Assembly (NCBI GenBank): GCA_947476675.1 | Contig: CANJRL010000007.1 | Coordinates: 1-44,537, forward strand | Reading direction: 5' to 3' | Source: Phycisphaerales bacterium | GTDB taxonomy: Bacteria > Planctomycetota > Phycisphaerae > Phycisphaerales > UBA1924 | DNA length: 44,537 nucleotides | Shown: piece after piece, positions 1 to 8,818 of the stretch | Layout: each line of letters starts with the position of its first letter | How positions within the stretch are numbered: the first letter of the stretch is position 1 | The notes under the pieces: model-generated | Database searches by the model: none | Told to the model about the DNA's origin: nothing | The model's input: only the letters and a program-made list of their open reading frames with translations | Made by a program: the position numbers and the translations under genes

Positions 1-341
1 CAGGTGGCCGCGACCCCGGCCAGCGCCACAGCGACAAAGATCCACACTTTCTCCGCGGCCTCTTCGTGCTCGTGAACGAGCGATTTGAGCGCCTTGGGCG
101 CCGGGCCGAGCGCGTGCCGGGCGTCGTCCCCGCTGTTGGTCGCCAGGAACGCCGCGCCGATCGCCGAGGCGAGCAGGGACGCCGCGACCCAGCGCAGCGT
201 GCGGTTCCTCCCGCCGGTCGCGGCCAGCGCCGCGACCACCGCGGCGGAGACGCCGGTGAGAACGATGGGGGCGTGCACCATGGCGGCGTGGCGCGTCTGG
301 GGGTCGCGCATCGCCGCCATCATCTCGTTGATCACGCTCAC
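1..341 (-). CDS. DUF2231-like integral membrane protein (3' end cut by window edge)
   Basis: About 113 residues are visible before the reading frame leaves the window at position 1. The GTG at 341 is chosen because a GTGAGG ribosome site lies about 7 nt upstream; ATG codons at 323 and 320 are alternatives. The protein starts with a short polar segment containing RHAAMVHAPIVL, followed by hydrophobic helices at roughly residues 20-40 and 50-65, a polar loop (NSGDDARHALGP), the histidine-rich stretch VHEHEEAAEK and a further hydrophobic helix. A His before the first membrane helix and another HxHE before the third resemble small DUF2231-type membrane proteins, whose function is not established. 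It lies 76 bp downstream of the DUF1579 gene on the same strand and may be co-transcribed. The family assignment rests on pattern only. Confidence 0.55.
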   Translation of the reverse strand, partial: MSVINEMMAAMRDPQTRHAAMVHAPIVLTGVSAAVVAALAATGGRNRTLRWVAASLLASAIGAAFLATNSGDDARHALGPAPKALKSLVHEHEEAAEKVWIFVAVALAGVAAT

Positions 342-417
342 GCGAGCCTCACGGGGTTGGGCATGGGGGCGCCTCGCGCGGCGCACACGCGGCGCCGGGC
401 CGGGCCAGGGGGTTCCG

Positions 418-1083
418 CTACTTCTTCTTCTTCGGGGTCGCCACCATCTCCGCCACGGAGAACCAGCCGTCCTTGTCCGCCATCCCGGGCGGCATCTGGC
501 CTCGCACGGCCTCGGGCGCCTGGACCATGATCTTCATGGTGCGGCCGCCGTCGTCGTTGATGGTGAGCACGTTCTTGAACTTGGCTTTCCCGCCCAGCTG
601 CTCCTCGAGGTTCTCGCCGTAGAGCGTGAAGGTCCTGGTGGCGGCGTCGTAGTCGCCCTCCGCGTAGACCGAGTACGTGTCGGTGCTGTCCATGCCGAAC
701 CAGAAGTACTTCTTGGTGCGCTTGTCGTAGCCGAAGTACGAGATCGAGCCGACCTTGAGCTCCTCGTCCGCGGCGGGCTCGGTCACCGAGGCGACGAAGC
801 GCTCGCCCAGCACCCAATCGGCCTTGTTGCTCCCCTTGGCGACGATCGGCGGCACGCCGGGCGCAACGTTCATGCGCACCTCGAAATCGAACTCGCCGAC
901 CAGCGGCGCCAGATTCTTGTGCTCCGGGCCGGGCTTGCCCTGCTGCGCGAGGGACGCGGCGATCTCCTTCTTCGAAGGCATCCCGGCCCCAGGCGCAGGG
1001 GGTGGCTGCTGGGCAGAGGCGGCGGCAACAAAGAGGGTCAGAGCGGCGGCGGAGGCGGTCAAATGGGTGAGCAGGCGTGGCAT
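418..1083 (-). CDS. Secreted DUF1579 family protein
   Basis: 221 aa. The N-terminus is a clear Sec signal peptide (LLTHLTASAAALTLFVAAASA, cleavage near residue 24) followed by a proline-rich linker. The mature part has the DUF1579 layout: a conserved opening about the size of a response (LAPLVGEFDFEVRM), a Pro-Gly-x-Pro-Pro segment, LGERFVASV, then GYDKRTKKYFWFGMDS and a series of beta strands. Members are exported lipocalin-like beta proteins of unknown function, common in Planctomycetota and Proteobacteria. The ATG has GGAG nine nt upstream. The C-terminus ends in a lysine tail (KKKK). A TATAGT -10-like hexamer sits on the minus strand at 1129-1134 without a good -35 box. It is divergent from the DUF6314-like gene. 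Confidence 0.85.
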   Translation of the reverse strand: MPRLLTHLTASAAALTLFVAAASAQQPPPAPGAGMPSKKEIAASLAQQGKPGPEHKNLAPLVGEFDFEVRMNVAPGVPPIVAKGSNKADWVLGERFVASVTEPAADEELKVGSISYFGYDKRTKKYFWFGMDSTDTYSVYAEGDYDAATRTFTLYGENLEEQLGGKAKFKNVLTINDDGGRTMKIMVQAPEAVRGQMPPGMADKDGWFSVAEMVATPKKKK

Positions 1084-1158
1084 TGCGTGGCTCCGGCAAG
1101 ATTGGAGAGATCAGGAAACGCGGGTTCGACTATACCGCGGCCCGGCCTACGCTCGGGC

Positions 1159-1647
1159 GTGCGCAGCGCCGAACACGCCGAGGCCGCTCTCTCCCTGCTC
1201 AGCGGGCGTTGGGCGGTGGAGGAGCGCTCCGGGAATCTCCGCCGCATCGGCGCCGCGCTGGGTCTGCGCGGGCCCGGCGGCGCCATCGTGCAAGTCGAGC
1301 GCGGCGGCGTCGCGACCGAGGGCGACGCGTTGATCGGACCGGTCTGGCGGCGATGCCGACGGTGGTCGATCCAGGCCGGCGGCGCTCTCATGCTCGAGCG
1401 GCATGAGCCGCGGCTCGGATGGGTCCGCCTGCACACGCTCATCCTTCGCGAGGAGGGCGGCGCACTGACGGGCGAGGCGGACGACCTGTGCGGGAGTGAC
1501 CTCTACGCCGCCCGGCTCCGCTTCCGGCCGGAGCGGCTCGAATTCGCCTGGGTGGTGCGAGGGCCGGCGAAGCGGCACGAGGTGCGGTCCCTCTACGCGC
1601 CGGCGGACGGGTGCGACCGGCGCGCCCTGACGGTCACGAGCCGGTAG
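1159..1647 (+). CDS. DUF6314-like protein
   Basis: About 162 aa from GTG 1159; GTG 1087 and TTG 1102 are in-frame alternatives, but these run into the start of the divergent DUF1579 gene. The sequence reads as a compact beta-barrel-like protein: LSGRWAVEERSG near the start, repeated beta strands in the middle, then DDLCGSDLYAARLRF and WVVRGPAKRHEVRSLY near the end. The order GxW, then CxxDxY, then a closing W-x-V-x-GP-K motif matches the DUF6314 family as I know it; its function is unknown. The last 55 bp overlap, tail to tail, the gene on the other strand. No strong ribosome site is visible, so the start is uncertain. It is the only plausible gene between 1084 and 1592. Confidence 0.6.
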   Translation: MRSAEHAEAALSLLSGRWAVEERSGNLRRIGAALGLRGPGGAIVQVERGGVATEGDALIGPVWRRCRRWSIQAGGALMLERHEPRLGWVRLHTLILREEGGALTGEADDLCGSDLYAARLRFRPERLEFAWVVRGPAKRHEVRSLYAPADGCDRRALTVTSR

Positions 1648-2990
1648 GCCGCGAGGCACGCAAAGAACGAGGCGATCACGATCACCACGCTCCTGGTGAC
1701 CTGGTTGATCCTCGCTTCGGCGGCCGTGCTGATGGTCTGCGTGTGCCTCGCCATATCGTTGGACGCGAGCAGCCGCTCGCTCGCGGCGAGGCTTTCGCTG
1801 AGGCGGTCGGCAGCCGTCGCCAGGGCGTCGATCGACGCGAGGTACGCCTTGGCGGTTGGCGCTCCGCGGTCCGTTGGGTCTGGTTCCGCGGCGACGAACC
1901 GCCCGGCGAGCCGTTCCACGGCGTCGAGCGAGAGCCGCGCTGACTCCGCGGCCGCGGTGAGGCGTGCGGAGAGCCCGTCGGCGTCCGCGAGCGCCCCGCG
2001 CGCCTCGCGCAGCAGTTGGGAGAGCGTGGCGGTCCGTTCGTCGACGAGCGCGATCGCCGCGTCGCGCTCGGCGGCGACGGTGTCCCGCACGGCCCGGATC
2101 GTCTCCCGCCGCTCGCGCTGCACTTCGGCCGGGAGTTCCTCCAGCGTCGCGGCGAGGCGCGATACGCCATCGCCCACCCCCTTCACATTGCCCAGGGCTG
2201 CCAGCGACCGGGGGTCGCCGAGGGCGTCGCCAACCAACAACTCCGCCTGCCAGCGGATGACCTGCGGGAGACGCTGCGTCAGAAAGAGCGCGCGCTCGCC
2301 CAGTTGCCGGATGTCGTCGGCGGCGCGGGTCGCCTCGTTGATCGGGGCGAGCATGGAGAGCCCTCCCGGCTGGCCCACGCGCGACAGCGTGGACTCGCTC
2401 CGGAGCTTCGCAAACTCCTCGACCCGGATGAACGAGGCGTCCTTGAGGTCGGGGTTGGCGGTCAGCCACCGCTCGATCGCGTCGGTGAGTTCCTCCGTCT
2501 GCTGAGGCGTGAAGACGCGGGAGACGAGGCCCCACACGTCCGAATCGACCTTGTCGTACGCGTTGGTCAGGATGTTCACCAGGTCGCCGAAGGCGTCGTG
2601 CATGTCGCCCCGGACGATGATCTCACGCTCGACCGTGACGAGCACGGCGAGGTCGAGCAGCGCGACCTCGGGGTTGGGCGTGGCGGCGATCGAATAGGCG
2701 GATGACGCGGAGGCCAGGCGCCGGCGCTGCGCGACGGCCCGGGCGGCCGGGTCCGATGTTCGTTCCATCATCTCGGTGATGGCCTGGTTGACCACCGCGA
2801 CATACTTGTCGGCGAAGGATCGAACCAGGCCGCCCACCTCGGCCTGCGTCAGCCTGGGCCTGCCCTCGGGCCCGAGCGCCTGGAGCGATCCGGGCGACTT
2901 GTCGTCCCTCAGTCCGGTCGACACGCACGAGGGGGCCGCCGCCACGGCGAGCGCGAAGAAGAACCCCAAAGCGACGCGGCGGAGCGGCAC
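1593..2990 (-). CDS. Coiled-coil envelope protein with C-terminal membrane anchor, unknown function
   Basis: 465 aa, starting at GTG 2990. Residues 5-21 form a signal-type hydrophobic segment ending in a cysteine (AAAPSC, Cys22), so it may be a lipoprotein, although Pro at -2 is unusual for a lipobox. The body is mostly predicted helix: long stretches rich in Ala, Glu, Arg and Leu between residues 70 and 420 with heptad-like spacing (for example LVDERTATLSQLLREARGAL). A single hydrophobic helix at about 430-450 (SVVIVIASFFACLAAYRL) is followed by a basic tail. This resembles a periplasmic rod anchored at its C-terminus. I do not recognise the family. It lies 46 bp downstream of the response regulator gene and is probably in the same transcript. 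Its 3' end overlaps the convergent DUF6314-like gene. Confidence 0.75.
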   Translation of the reverse strand: MPLRRVALGFFFALAVAAAPSCVSTGLRDDKSPGSLQALGPEGRPRLTQAEVGGLVRSFADKYVAVVNQAITEMMERTSDPAARAVAQRRRLASASSAYSIAATPNPEVALLDLAVLVTVEREIIVRGDMHDAFGDLVNILTNAYDKVDSDVWGLVSRVFTPQQTEELTDAIERWLTANPDLKDASFIRVEEFAKLRSESTLSRVGQPGGLSMLAPINEATRAADDIRQLGERALFLTQRLPQVIRWQAELLVGDALGDPRSLAALGNVKGVGDGVSRLAATLEELPAEVQRERRETIRAVRDTVAAERDAAIALVDERTATLSQLLREARGALADADGLSARLTAAAESARLSLDAVERLAGRFVAAEPDPTDRGAPTAKAYLASIDALATAADRLSESLAASERLLASNDMARHTQTISTAAEARINQVTRSVVIVIASFFACLAAYRLVTVRARRSHPSAGA

Positions 2991-3036
2991 CGAGGGAGAA
3001 TACCGCGCCGCGCCCCACTCCCTGTCGGCGGAGTCG

Positions 3037-3837
3037 TCAGGCTTCGGTCAGGCCTTCGCGGATGGCGAAGCGGATCAGCTCCGGCCCCGAGTGCAGGTCG
3101 AGCTTGGCCATGATCCGCTCGCGATGCCCGTCGATCGTCTTCGGGCTCCGGCGCAGCGACTCGGCGATCTCGGCGCGGGTCATGCCCTTGCCGATGAGGC
3201 GGAGCACCACGCGCTCGCGCTCGGTCAGCCGGTCCAGGCGCGAGGCGACGCGCCGGCCGTCGCCGTTGGTCCCGGCGCGCTCGGCGGCATGGGGGCCGAG
3301 GACCGACTCCCCGCGCGAGATGCGGCGCAGCCCGTCGAGCAGGATCTCCGGGTCGTCCAGCTTCGAGAAGTACCCGGCGGCGCCGGCCTGCATCGCCGAC
3401 GAAAGGTAGCAGTCGCGCAGGTGAGCGCTGAGGAACACCACGCGCACGCCGGGCGCGACCCGGCGAACCTCGGCCGCGGCCTCGAAGGCGCTGCGCCCGG
3501 GCATCTCGATGTCCATCACGATGATGTCGGGGCGGAGGCGGTCGAGGGACGAGACGAGGTCGTCCGCGGACGCGAGCCGCCCCACGTATTCGAAGTCGGG
3601 CTCGCGAGCCAGGCGGGCCCGCAGCCCTTCGACCAGGATCGCGTGGTCCTCGACGCAGAGCACGCGGGCGCGACCCCGGGCCGGGGCCGGTCGGTCATCC
3701 GCCGCCGGCGCGGGACTCTGCACCGGGGCCGGCGCCGCATCCGGAACGGGATTCCCGCCGCGATGCATCGGCCTGGCGCGGACGGGCGTCGCTGCCCTCT
3801 GTCGACCTAGATCCGTATCCACCGGAATCGAAAGCAT
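3037..3837 (-). CDS. NarL/FixJ-type response regulator
   Basis: 266 aa from ATG 3837, chosen because AAAGGTGG sits six nt upstream; a longer frame to 3924 lacks a ribosome site. Residues 1-57 are a proline/alanine-rich, probably disordered leader. The receiver domain starts at VLCVEDHAILVEGL (about 59-72). Asp109 in the MDIEMPG motif is the expected phosphorylation site, Ser137 occupies the conserved Ser/Thr position and Lys159 in GYFSK completes the pocket. A LuxR-type helix-turn-helix follows at about 205-262 (LTERERVVLRLIGKGMTRAE, then KTIDGHRERI). It should bind DNA as a phosphorylation-dependent dimer. No histidine kinase gene is adjacent, so the partner is unknown. The coiled-coil protein gene follows by 46 bp. 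Confidence 0.9.
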   Translation of the reverse strand: MLSIPVDTDLGRQRAATPVRARPMHRGGNPVPDAAPAPVQSPAPAADDRPAPARGRARVLCVEDHAILVEGLRARLAREPDFEYVGRLASADDLVSSLDRLRPDIIVMDIEMPGRSAFEAAAEVRRVAPGVRVVFLSAHLRDCYLSSAMQAGAAGYFSKLDDPEILLDGLRRISRGESVLGPHAAERAGTNGDGRRVASRLDRLTERERVVLRLIGKGMTRAEIAESLRRSPKTIDGHRERIMAKLDLHSGPELIRFAIREGLTEA

Positions 3838-4029
3838 GCAACCCACCTTTGTCTGGATGACCCACGGATGGCATCGCGCCGCGAGCGCCGCGCCGGTGGA
3901 AGGCCGGCGCGTGAGCGCGGCCAAACAGCCGCTCGAAAGATACTCTAGCGCACTCCCTCGCGAGGCGCACGAGAAACCCCGGGTTCGGCGTCGATGGAAG
4001 AAATTTCATCTCCTCGCGCAGCGCAGGCG

Positions 4030-7000
4030 TCATTCGTGGGCGTGCGCGGCCTCCCCCGCGTCATCGGCCCAGGACGCCGGCGTGCGGGCGCCGCACCCAT
4101 GGCACGATGCCCAGGCGCCCGGTTTCACGCTGATGTCCGCGCCCGGACGGGTCCAGAACCAGGCCCGGCGCTCCGCCTTCTCGGGCGCAAGCGAGTTCAT
4201 GCTGGCGGCGTCGAACACCCGGCCGTTGGCGATCGTGTACTGCACGAACTCGGTGTCGCGGATGTTGGCGAGCGGGTCCTTCCCCGGCTGGATCACCACG
4301 ATGTCCGCGAGCTTGCCCGGCTCGATCGAGCCCAGGCTCGCCTCCATGCCGAACTGACGGGCGGCGTGGAGCGTGCCCGAGCGCAGCGACTCGAAGGGCG
4401 TCATGCCGCCCTGGACGAACATCCACATCTCCCAGTGGGTGTCGATGCCCGGGAGCTGACCGTGGCCCCCGGCGGTCACGGTCGTGCCCAGGTCGATCGC
4501 CTGCTTGGTGATGGTCGCGATCTTGAAGTGGTAGTAATCCTCGAGCGGGGTCTTCTGGCGCCGCTTGGACCTCGGGTTGAGGAACTGAGGAGGCATGTAC
4601 GCCGAGAGCCGCGGGTGCTTCCAGAGATCGTCCTGCTCGTACCAGTAGTACTCGCCGGTGAGGCCCCCGTAGCCGACGCCGAGGGTCGGGGTGTAGCCGA
4701 CGTTCGTGCCGCGCCACAGGTCGGTGACGTCCTTGTAGACGGTCTCCACCTGGAAGGTGTGCTCGATGTTGTTGTGCCCGTCGACGATCATGTTGAGGTT
4801 GTGCTGGAAGGTCGAGCCGCCCTCGGGCACGACGATCATCCCCAGTTCCCTCGCCGCGGTGATGACCTGCTGCCGCTGGTCGCGGCGCGGCTGGTTGTAG
4901 GACTTCACCGAGAAGGCCCCGACCGCCTGCATCCGCCGCAGGTGGAACTTGGCGTCGTCGAGCGAGTCGATCTCTGCCTTGAAGTTGCCGGCGGCGCCGT
5001 AGAGGATCGTCCCGGTGCTGAACGTGCGCGGGCCCCGGACCACCCCGGCCTTGATCATCTCGCTGTTGGCGAAGATCGAGCCGGTGTCGTGCGAAGGGTC
5101 GTGGATCGACGTCACCCCCATCGCGAGGCGGATGTACGCCGGCCATCCGCGCTGGGGCGTGAGGCCGTTGGCCGCCTGCCCGCCGTGGGCGTGCCCGTCG
5201 AAATAGCCGGGCAGGACAGTCTGGCCCTTGACGTCGAGGACGTACGCGCCGGCCGGAATCTGGGTTGAGGCCCGCGGCCCGACGGACCTGATGCGGTTGC
5301 CCTCGATCACCACCACGCCGTCGTTGATGACCTGGTCGCCCTTCATCGTCACGACCTTGCCCCCGACGATCGCCACGGAGCCCGAGGGAGCGTCGTGCCT
5401 CGTCTTGAAACCGATGTTCACGCCCTCGGCGGTCGGCTCGGGCAGCCTCTCGGGCGCTCCCTCGAGGAACGAGAAGCAGTCCTTGAGGTCGCGCGTATAG
5501 AGCGTCGGGCCCAGAGACCACAGCAGCCTGGAGGAATCACCGGAGAACTGCACGTTCTCCCCCGCCTCCTTCGAGGCCCGCGCGACCGGCAGGACGCTGG
5601 CCTTGGGGCCGATCTTGATCGCCTTGGCTGTGGGCACGAAGGGCGCAACGTAGACGTTGAACCGCTCGACGAACGCGAGCCACCTGCCGTCCGGAGAGAG
5701 AACGTAGTCCGTCGCCCATTCGCTGGTGTACAGCGAGCGCTCCTTGCCCTTCTCCTCCCCGGCGAGCGGGATGGAGACCAGCGCCGCGTTGTCCGCGTCC
5801 TTGTCGGACGCTTCGCGCGTCACGTAGACCACATCGGAGGCGGCGCCGAACTGCGGGCTCGACCCGTTCCTGGTGATGAGCTCGGGCTTCGCGCCGCCCT
5901 TGAACGGCGCCAGATAGACCCCCTGGTCCCGCGACCAGAGGGGCGAGGTCAGGAACCCGCCGCCGACTTTCTGGTAGACGATCCTCGCGCCGTCCGGGCT
6001 GATCACCGGCGAGATGTAGTGCCCCGGCTCGGGGGTCACCACCCAGCCGTCTCCGCCGCCGATCGAGGCGACGCGGACCGAGCCCAGCGTGTCGTCGTTC
6101 CACGTGGTGTACACCACGTGCTTCCCGTCGCGGGAGATCGAGGGGTAGAACTCGAAATGGTCGGTCTGCGTGGTGAGCCGCCGCGGCTCGCCGTTGGGCA
6201 GGTCCTTGATGTAGAGGTAGCCCAGCGCCTGGTAGATCGCCTTGTCGCCCTTGGGCGTCACGACGGTCCAGCGGAGCATACGCACGTCGAACTCTGACGG
6301 CGCGGGGTCGATCGTCGGGCGGGCCTGCTTCACCACCGTGCGCGTGTCCCTCACGCGGAACGGGATGACCTCGGACCTCCTCGTCTCGACGTCGATGCGC
6401 CTGACCTTGCCCTTGGCGTAGAACACGATCCCCCTGCTGTCCGGGGTCCACGCGAACGCCGGGTAGACGCCGTGGATCGCCCACGCCTCCTGCTGGTCGC
6501 CGGTCAGCGCGTCATACAGGGGCGTGATCGCGCCGGAGGCGATGTCGAAGACGTGCAGCCCGGTCTTGGGCCCGATGCGGCGGACGAAGGCGATGCTCTT
6601 GCCGTCGGGCGAGGGCGTGGGGCGGCAGGCGCCGCCGGCCCCCGTGATGTACCGCTCCTTCTCCCCGGTGCCGATGTTGAGCCGGTAGATGACGTAGATC
6701 TGCCCGTTGGAGTCCTTGTTGTATTCGAAGGTCTGCCCGGGGCTGGCGTCCTCCGAGTAGTACAGATACTTGCCGTCCGGGCTGAAGACCGGCTCGTTGA
6801 CGTCCTTCTGCTCGGTGGGCTTCTCGGTGAGTTGCACGCCCGAGGCCGCGCTCGAAGCGACGCCGCCGATGTGGTAGAGCCACATCTCCCCGGCGCCCAG
6901 CGAGCGGCGCGACGTGAAGTGCTTGCGGGCGACGATGGACTGGCCGTCGGGAGACCACGCCGGGCCGGTGACCAGGCGGAACGGCTCCGCCGTGATCTGA

Positions 7001-7482
7001 CGCGGCTTGGCGCCCTCGGCGAGGTCGATCACCCAGATGTTGTCGCCGTTCTTGCCGTCCTTCCCCAGGCGGTCCGACGTGAACGCCAGCCGCTTGCCGT
7101 CCGGGCTGAAGCGGGGCTGCATGTCCCACGAGATGCCCGAGGTCAGCGGCCTCGCATCGCCCCCGCTGATCGGCATGGTGTAGATGTCGCCCAGAAGATC
7201 AAACGCGATGGTCTTCCCGTCGGGAGAGACGTCGACCGAGATCCACGTCCCCTCGTCGGTGTCGATCGTCTGGGTCATCGTCTCGCCCGGCGGGGCGTCA
7301 ACATCCCACTTCTTCTCATCCTTCTTGTCCTTCTCGTCCTTCTTCTCGCCAACCTTGGCGGCGTCGTCCTTCTTCGCATCGGCCTCGGCCGGGTTGGCCT
7401 GCGCGATGACGGGCGCCGCCGGCCCGGCAAGGGCGAGCAGCAGCGACGCAAGGACCGACAGCGGGGATCGCGGATTCGTCAT
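4030..7482 (-). CDS. TolB-like beta-propeller / amidohydrolase fusion, exported
   Basis: 1150 aa from ATG 7482, which opens a typical signal peptide (LSVLASLLLALAGPAAPVIA). A longer in-frame start at 7680 would overlap the upstream amidohydrolase gene and is rejected. After the signal comes a Lys/Glu-rich linker (about 33-62), then a WD40-like TolB/PD40 propeller over about 75-700 with many SPDGK turns (VSPDGKTIAF, FSPDGKRLAF, WSPDGQSIVA). From about 705 to 1120 there is an amidohydrolase domain with GYFDGHAHGG (metal HxH near residue 762), a region with NIEHTFQVE, a GGHGQLPG segment and the closing GSIEPGKLADIVVI strand. The tail carries CHGCG followed by a His-rich end. This architecture is known in periplasmic peptidase-like or imidazolonepropionase-like enzymes; the substrate is unknown. 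It is the third gene of the amidohydrolase operon, 70 bp after the second. Confidence 0.88.
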   Translation of the reverse strand: MTNPRSPLSVLASLLLALAGPAAPVIAQANPAEADAKKDDAAKVGEKKDEKDKKDEKKWDVDAPPGETMTQTIDTDEGTWISVDVSPDGKTIAFDLLGDIYTMPISGGDARPLTSGISWDMQPRFSPDGKRLAFTSDRLGKDGKNGDNIWVIDLAEGAKPRQITAEPFRLVTGPAWSPDGQSIVARKHFTSRRSLGAGEMWLYHIGGVASSAASGVQLTEKPTEQKDVNEPVFSPDGKYLYYSEDASPGQTFEYNKDSNGQIYVIYRLNIGTGEKERYITGAGGACRPTPSPDGKSIAFVRRIGPKTGLHVFDIASGAITPLYDALTGDQQEAWAIHGVYPAFAWTPDSRGIVFYAKGKVRRIDVETRRSEVIPFRVRDTRTVVKQARPTIDPAPSEFDVRMLRWTVVTPKGDKAIYQALGYLYIKDLPNGEPRRLTTQTDHFEFYPSISRDGKHVVYTTWNDDTLGSVRVASIGGGDGWVVTPEPGHYISPVISPDGARIVYQKVGGGFLTSPLWSRDQGVYLAPFKGGAKPELITRNGSSPQFGAASDVVYVTREASDKDADNAALVSIPLAGEEKGKERSLYTSEWATDYVLSPDGRWLAFVERFNVYVAPFVPTAKAIKIGPKASVLPVARASKEAGENVQFSGDSSRLLWSLGPTLYTRDLKDCFSFLEGAPERLPEPTAEGVNIGFKTRHDAPSGSVAIVGGKVVTMKGDQVINDGVVVIEGNRIRSVGPRASTQIPAGAYVLDVKGQTVLPGYFDGHAHGGQAANGLTPQRGWPAYIRLAMGVTSIHDPSHDTGSIFANSEMIKAGVVRGPRTFSTGTILYGAAGNFKAEIDSLDDAKFHLRRMQAVGAFSVKSYNQPRRDQRQQVITAARELGMIVVPEGGSTFQHNLNMIVDGHNNIEHTFQVETVYKDVTDLWRGTNVGYTPTLGVGYGGLTGEYYWYEQDDLWKHPRLSAYMPPQFLNPRSKRRQKTPLEDYYHFKIATITKQAIDLGTTVTAGGHGQLPGIDTHWEMWMFVQGGMTPFESLRSGTLHAARQFGMEASLGSIEPGKLADIVVIQPGKDPLANIRDTEFVQYTIANGRVFDAASMNSLAPEKAERRAWFWTRPGADISVKPGAWASCHGCGARTPASWADDAGEAAHAHE

Positions 7483-7552
7483 GGGAAGGATGTCCGGGGT
7501 CGGGGCGGAGCGGAACGAACGCGTGCAATCGCGGGACGGCTGGGAGAGGGGC

Positions 7553-8818
7553 TCATCGCGGCGTGTCGGTGACCACGGCGCCGCCGATGACCACGCCGAC
7601 GCAGTGGCTCGTGTACTCGAACGGGTCGCCGTCGTAGAGCGCGACGTCGCCGTCCTTGCCGGGCTCGATGGAGCCGACACGGTCGGCCACGCCGACGATG
7701 CGCGCCGCGTCGATCGTGATCGAGGCGAGCGCCTGCTCGAAAGTCAGGCCGTTGGCCGCGGCGATCGCGGCCTCGAGCAGAACGACGCGGGCCTTGGGCA
7801 CGTACGCCTCGTACCCCGACTCGATCGCGAACAGGACCCCGGCCCTGCGCAGCGCCGCCGCGGTCTCGAACGAGAGGTTCTCCGACTCCCCCACCGCCCG
7901 TTGCATCGAGGCGTGCAGGACGACCGGCGCCTGGGCGGCCCTGATGCGGTCCGTGAGCAGGTACGCCTCCGCCGCCGAGTTCAGGATCAGTCGGAACTTG
8001 AACTCCTCCGCGAGGCGCAGGCACGAATCGATGTCCTGGGCCCGGTTGGCGGTGATCATCAGGGGCAGTTCCCCCGCGAGCACTCGCGCCAGGGCGTCGA
8101 GCTTCAGGTCGCGCTCGGGCTTCTTGTCGTCCGGGGCCGAGGCCCGCTTCCGCGAATATTCCTGGGCTTTGATGATCTGCTCGCGGAGCATCGACATCAT
8201 CTTGCCGCGCGTGCCCGGCGACTTGCCGCTGGTGTCCGGAGGCGCGGTCGCGCTCGGGCCTCCCGGGCCCTTCTGCGCCTGGGGGCCGATGGTTGCGACA
8301 ACCGCGGTCGCGTCCTTGAGCATCGCTTCCTCGACGGTCGCGCCCGCCGTCTTGACCGCCATCGTCTGGCCGGAGATGAGCTCGCCCGGGGCGTTGCCGG
8401 TGTTGATCGTCGTCACCCCGAACGACCGCACCCACTCGATGAGCCTCTCCTGAGGGTTGTACGCGTCGATGGCCCGCAGTTCGGGCTGCAGAGGCGAGGA
8501 CCGCTCGATCTGGTCCGAGTCGTGCGGCTGGTTGTAGATGCCCGACAGCCCGACGGTCGACCGCGCATCGACCAATCCCGGCGTCACCACCGCGGCGCTC
8601 AGCACGCGGAAGCCCGGAGGGACCGGCGTCGTCGCTGCCGGACCGACGGCGCGGACCTTGCCTCCCTCGATGATCACCACGCCGTCGCTGATCGGCGGCG
8701 CCGCCTGGCCGTTCGGGCCGGGAGCCATCGTGTACACCCGCTGCCCGCGCACCGCGACCTGCGCCGCAGCCTGCGACGCGATGCAAGCCGCGACCGCGGC
8801 GAGGCACAAAGGATTCAC
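7553..8818 (-). CDS. Amidohydrolase-fold protein lacking metal ligands (probable pseudoenzyme)
   Basis: 421 aa from GTG 8818, preceded by GGGAGGTGG. The start overlaps the stop of the preceding gene by four bases (GTGA), so the two are translationally coupled. A signal peptide (LCLAAVAACIASQAAA) is followed by the usual N-terminal beta sandwich (GVVIIEGGKVRAVGP). The barrel aligns along its whole length with the upstream paralogue, but every recognisable metal-binding position is changed: the HxH strand reads DARSTVG (84-90), the HHHTHR strand reads MITANR (254-259), LHHTSE reads LNSAAE (279-284) and FHTDDW reads IESGYE (332-337). The closing strands (VADRVGSIEPGKDGDVALYD) are intact and the frame is open, so this is not ordinary decay. 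A non-catalytic partner of the paralogue is the likeliest role, by inference. Confidence 0.88.
   Translation of the reverse strand: MNPLCLAAVAACIASQAAAQVAVRGQRVYTMAPGPNGQAAPPISDGVVIIEGGKVRAVGPAATTPVPPGFRVLSAAVVTPGLVDARSTVGLSGIYNQPHDSDQIERSSPLQPELRAIDAYNPQERLIEWVRSFGVTTINTGNAPGELISGQTMAVKTAGATVEEAMLKDATAVVATIGPQAQKGPGGPSATAPPDTSGKSPGTRGKMMSMLREQIIKAQEYSRKRASAPDDKKPERDLKLDALARVLAGELPLMITANRAQDIDSCLRLAEEFKFRLILNSAAEAYLLTDRIRAAQAPVVLHASMQRAVGESENLSFETAAALRRAGVLFAIESGYEAYVPKARVVLLEAAIAAANGLTFEQALASITIDAARIVGVADRVGSIEPGKDGDVALYDGDPFEYTSHCVGVVIGGAVVTDTPR

Noticed and set aside
3838-4029. Possible small gene between the response regulator and the TolB fusion
   Set aside because: The minus-strand frame here (to 4033) reads into the regulator gene in another frame and has no motif; I see no gene and no clear promoter.
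7483-7680. Upstream extension of the TolB/amidohydrolase gene to 7680
   Set aside because: The added residues are Ser/Thr/Arg-rich, overlap the preceding gene and would bury the signal peptide.
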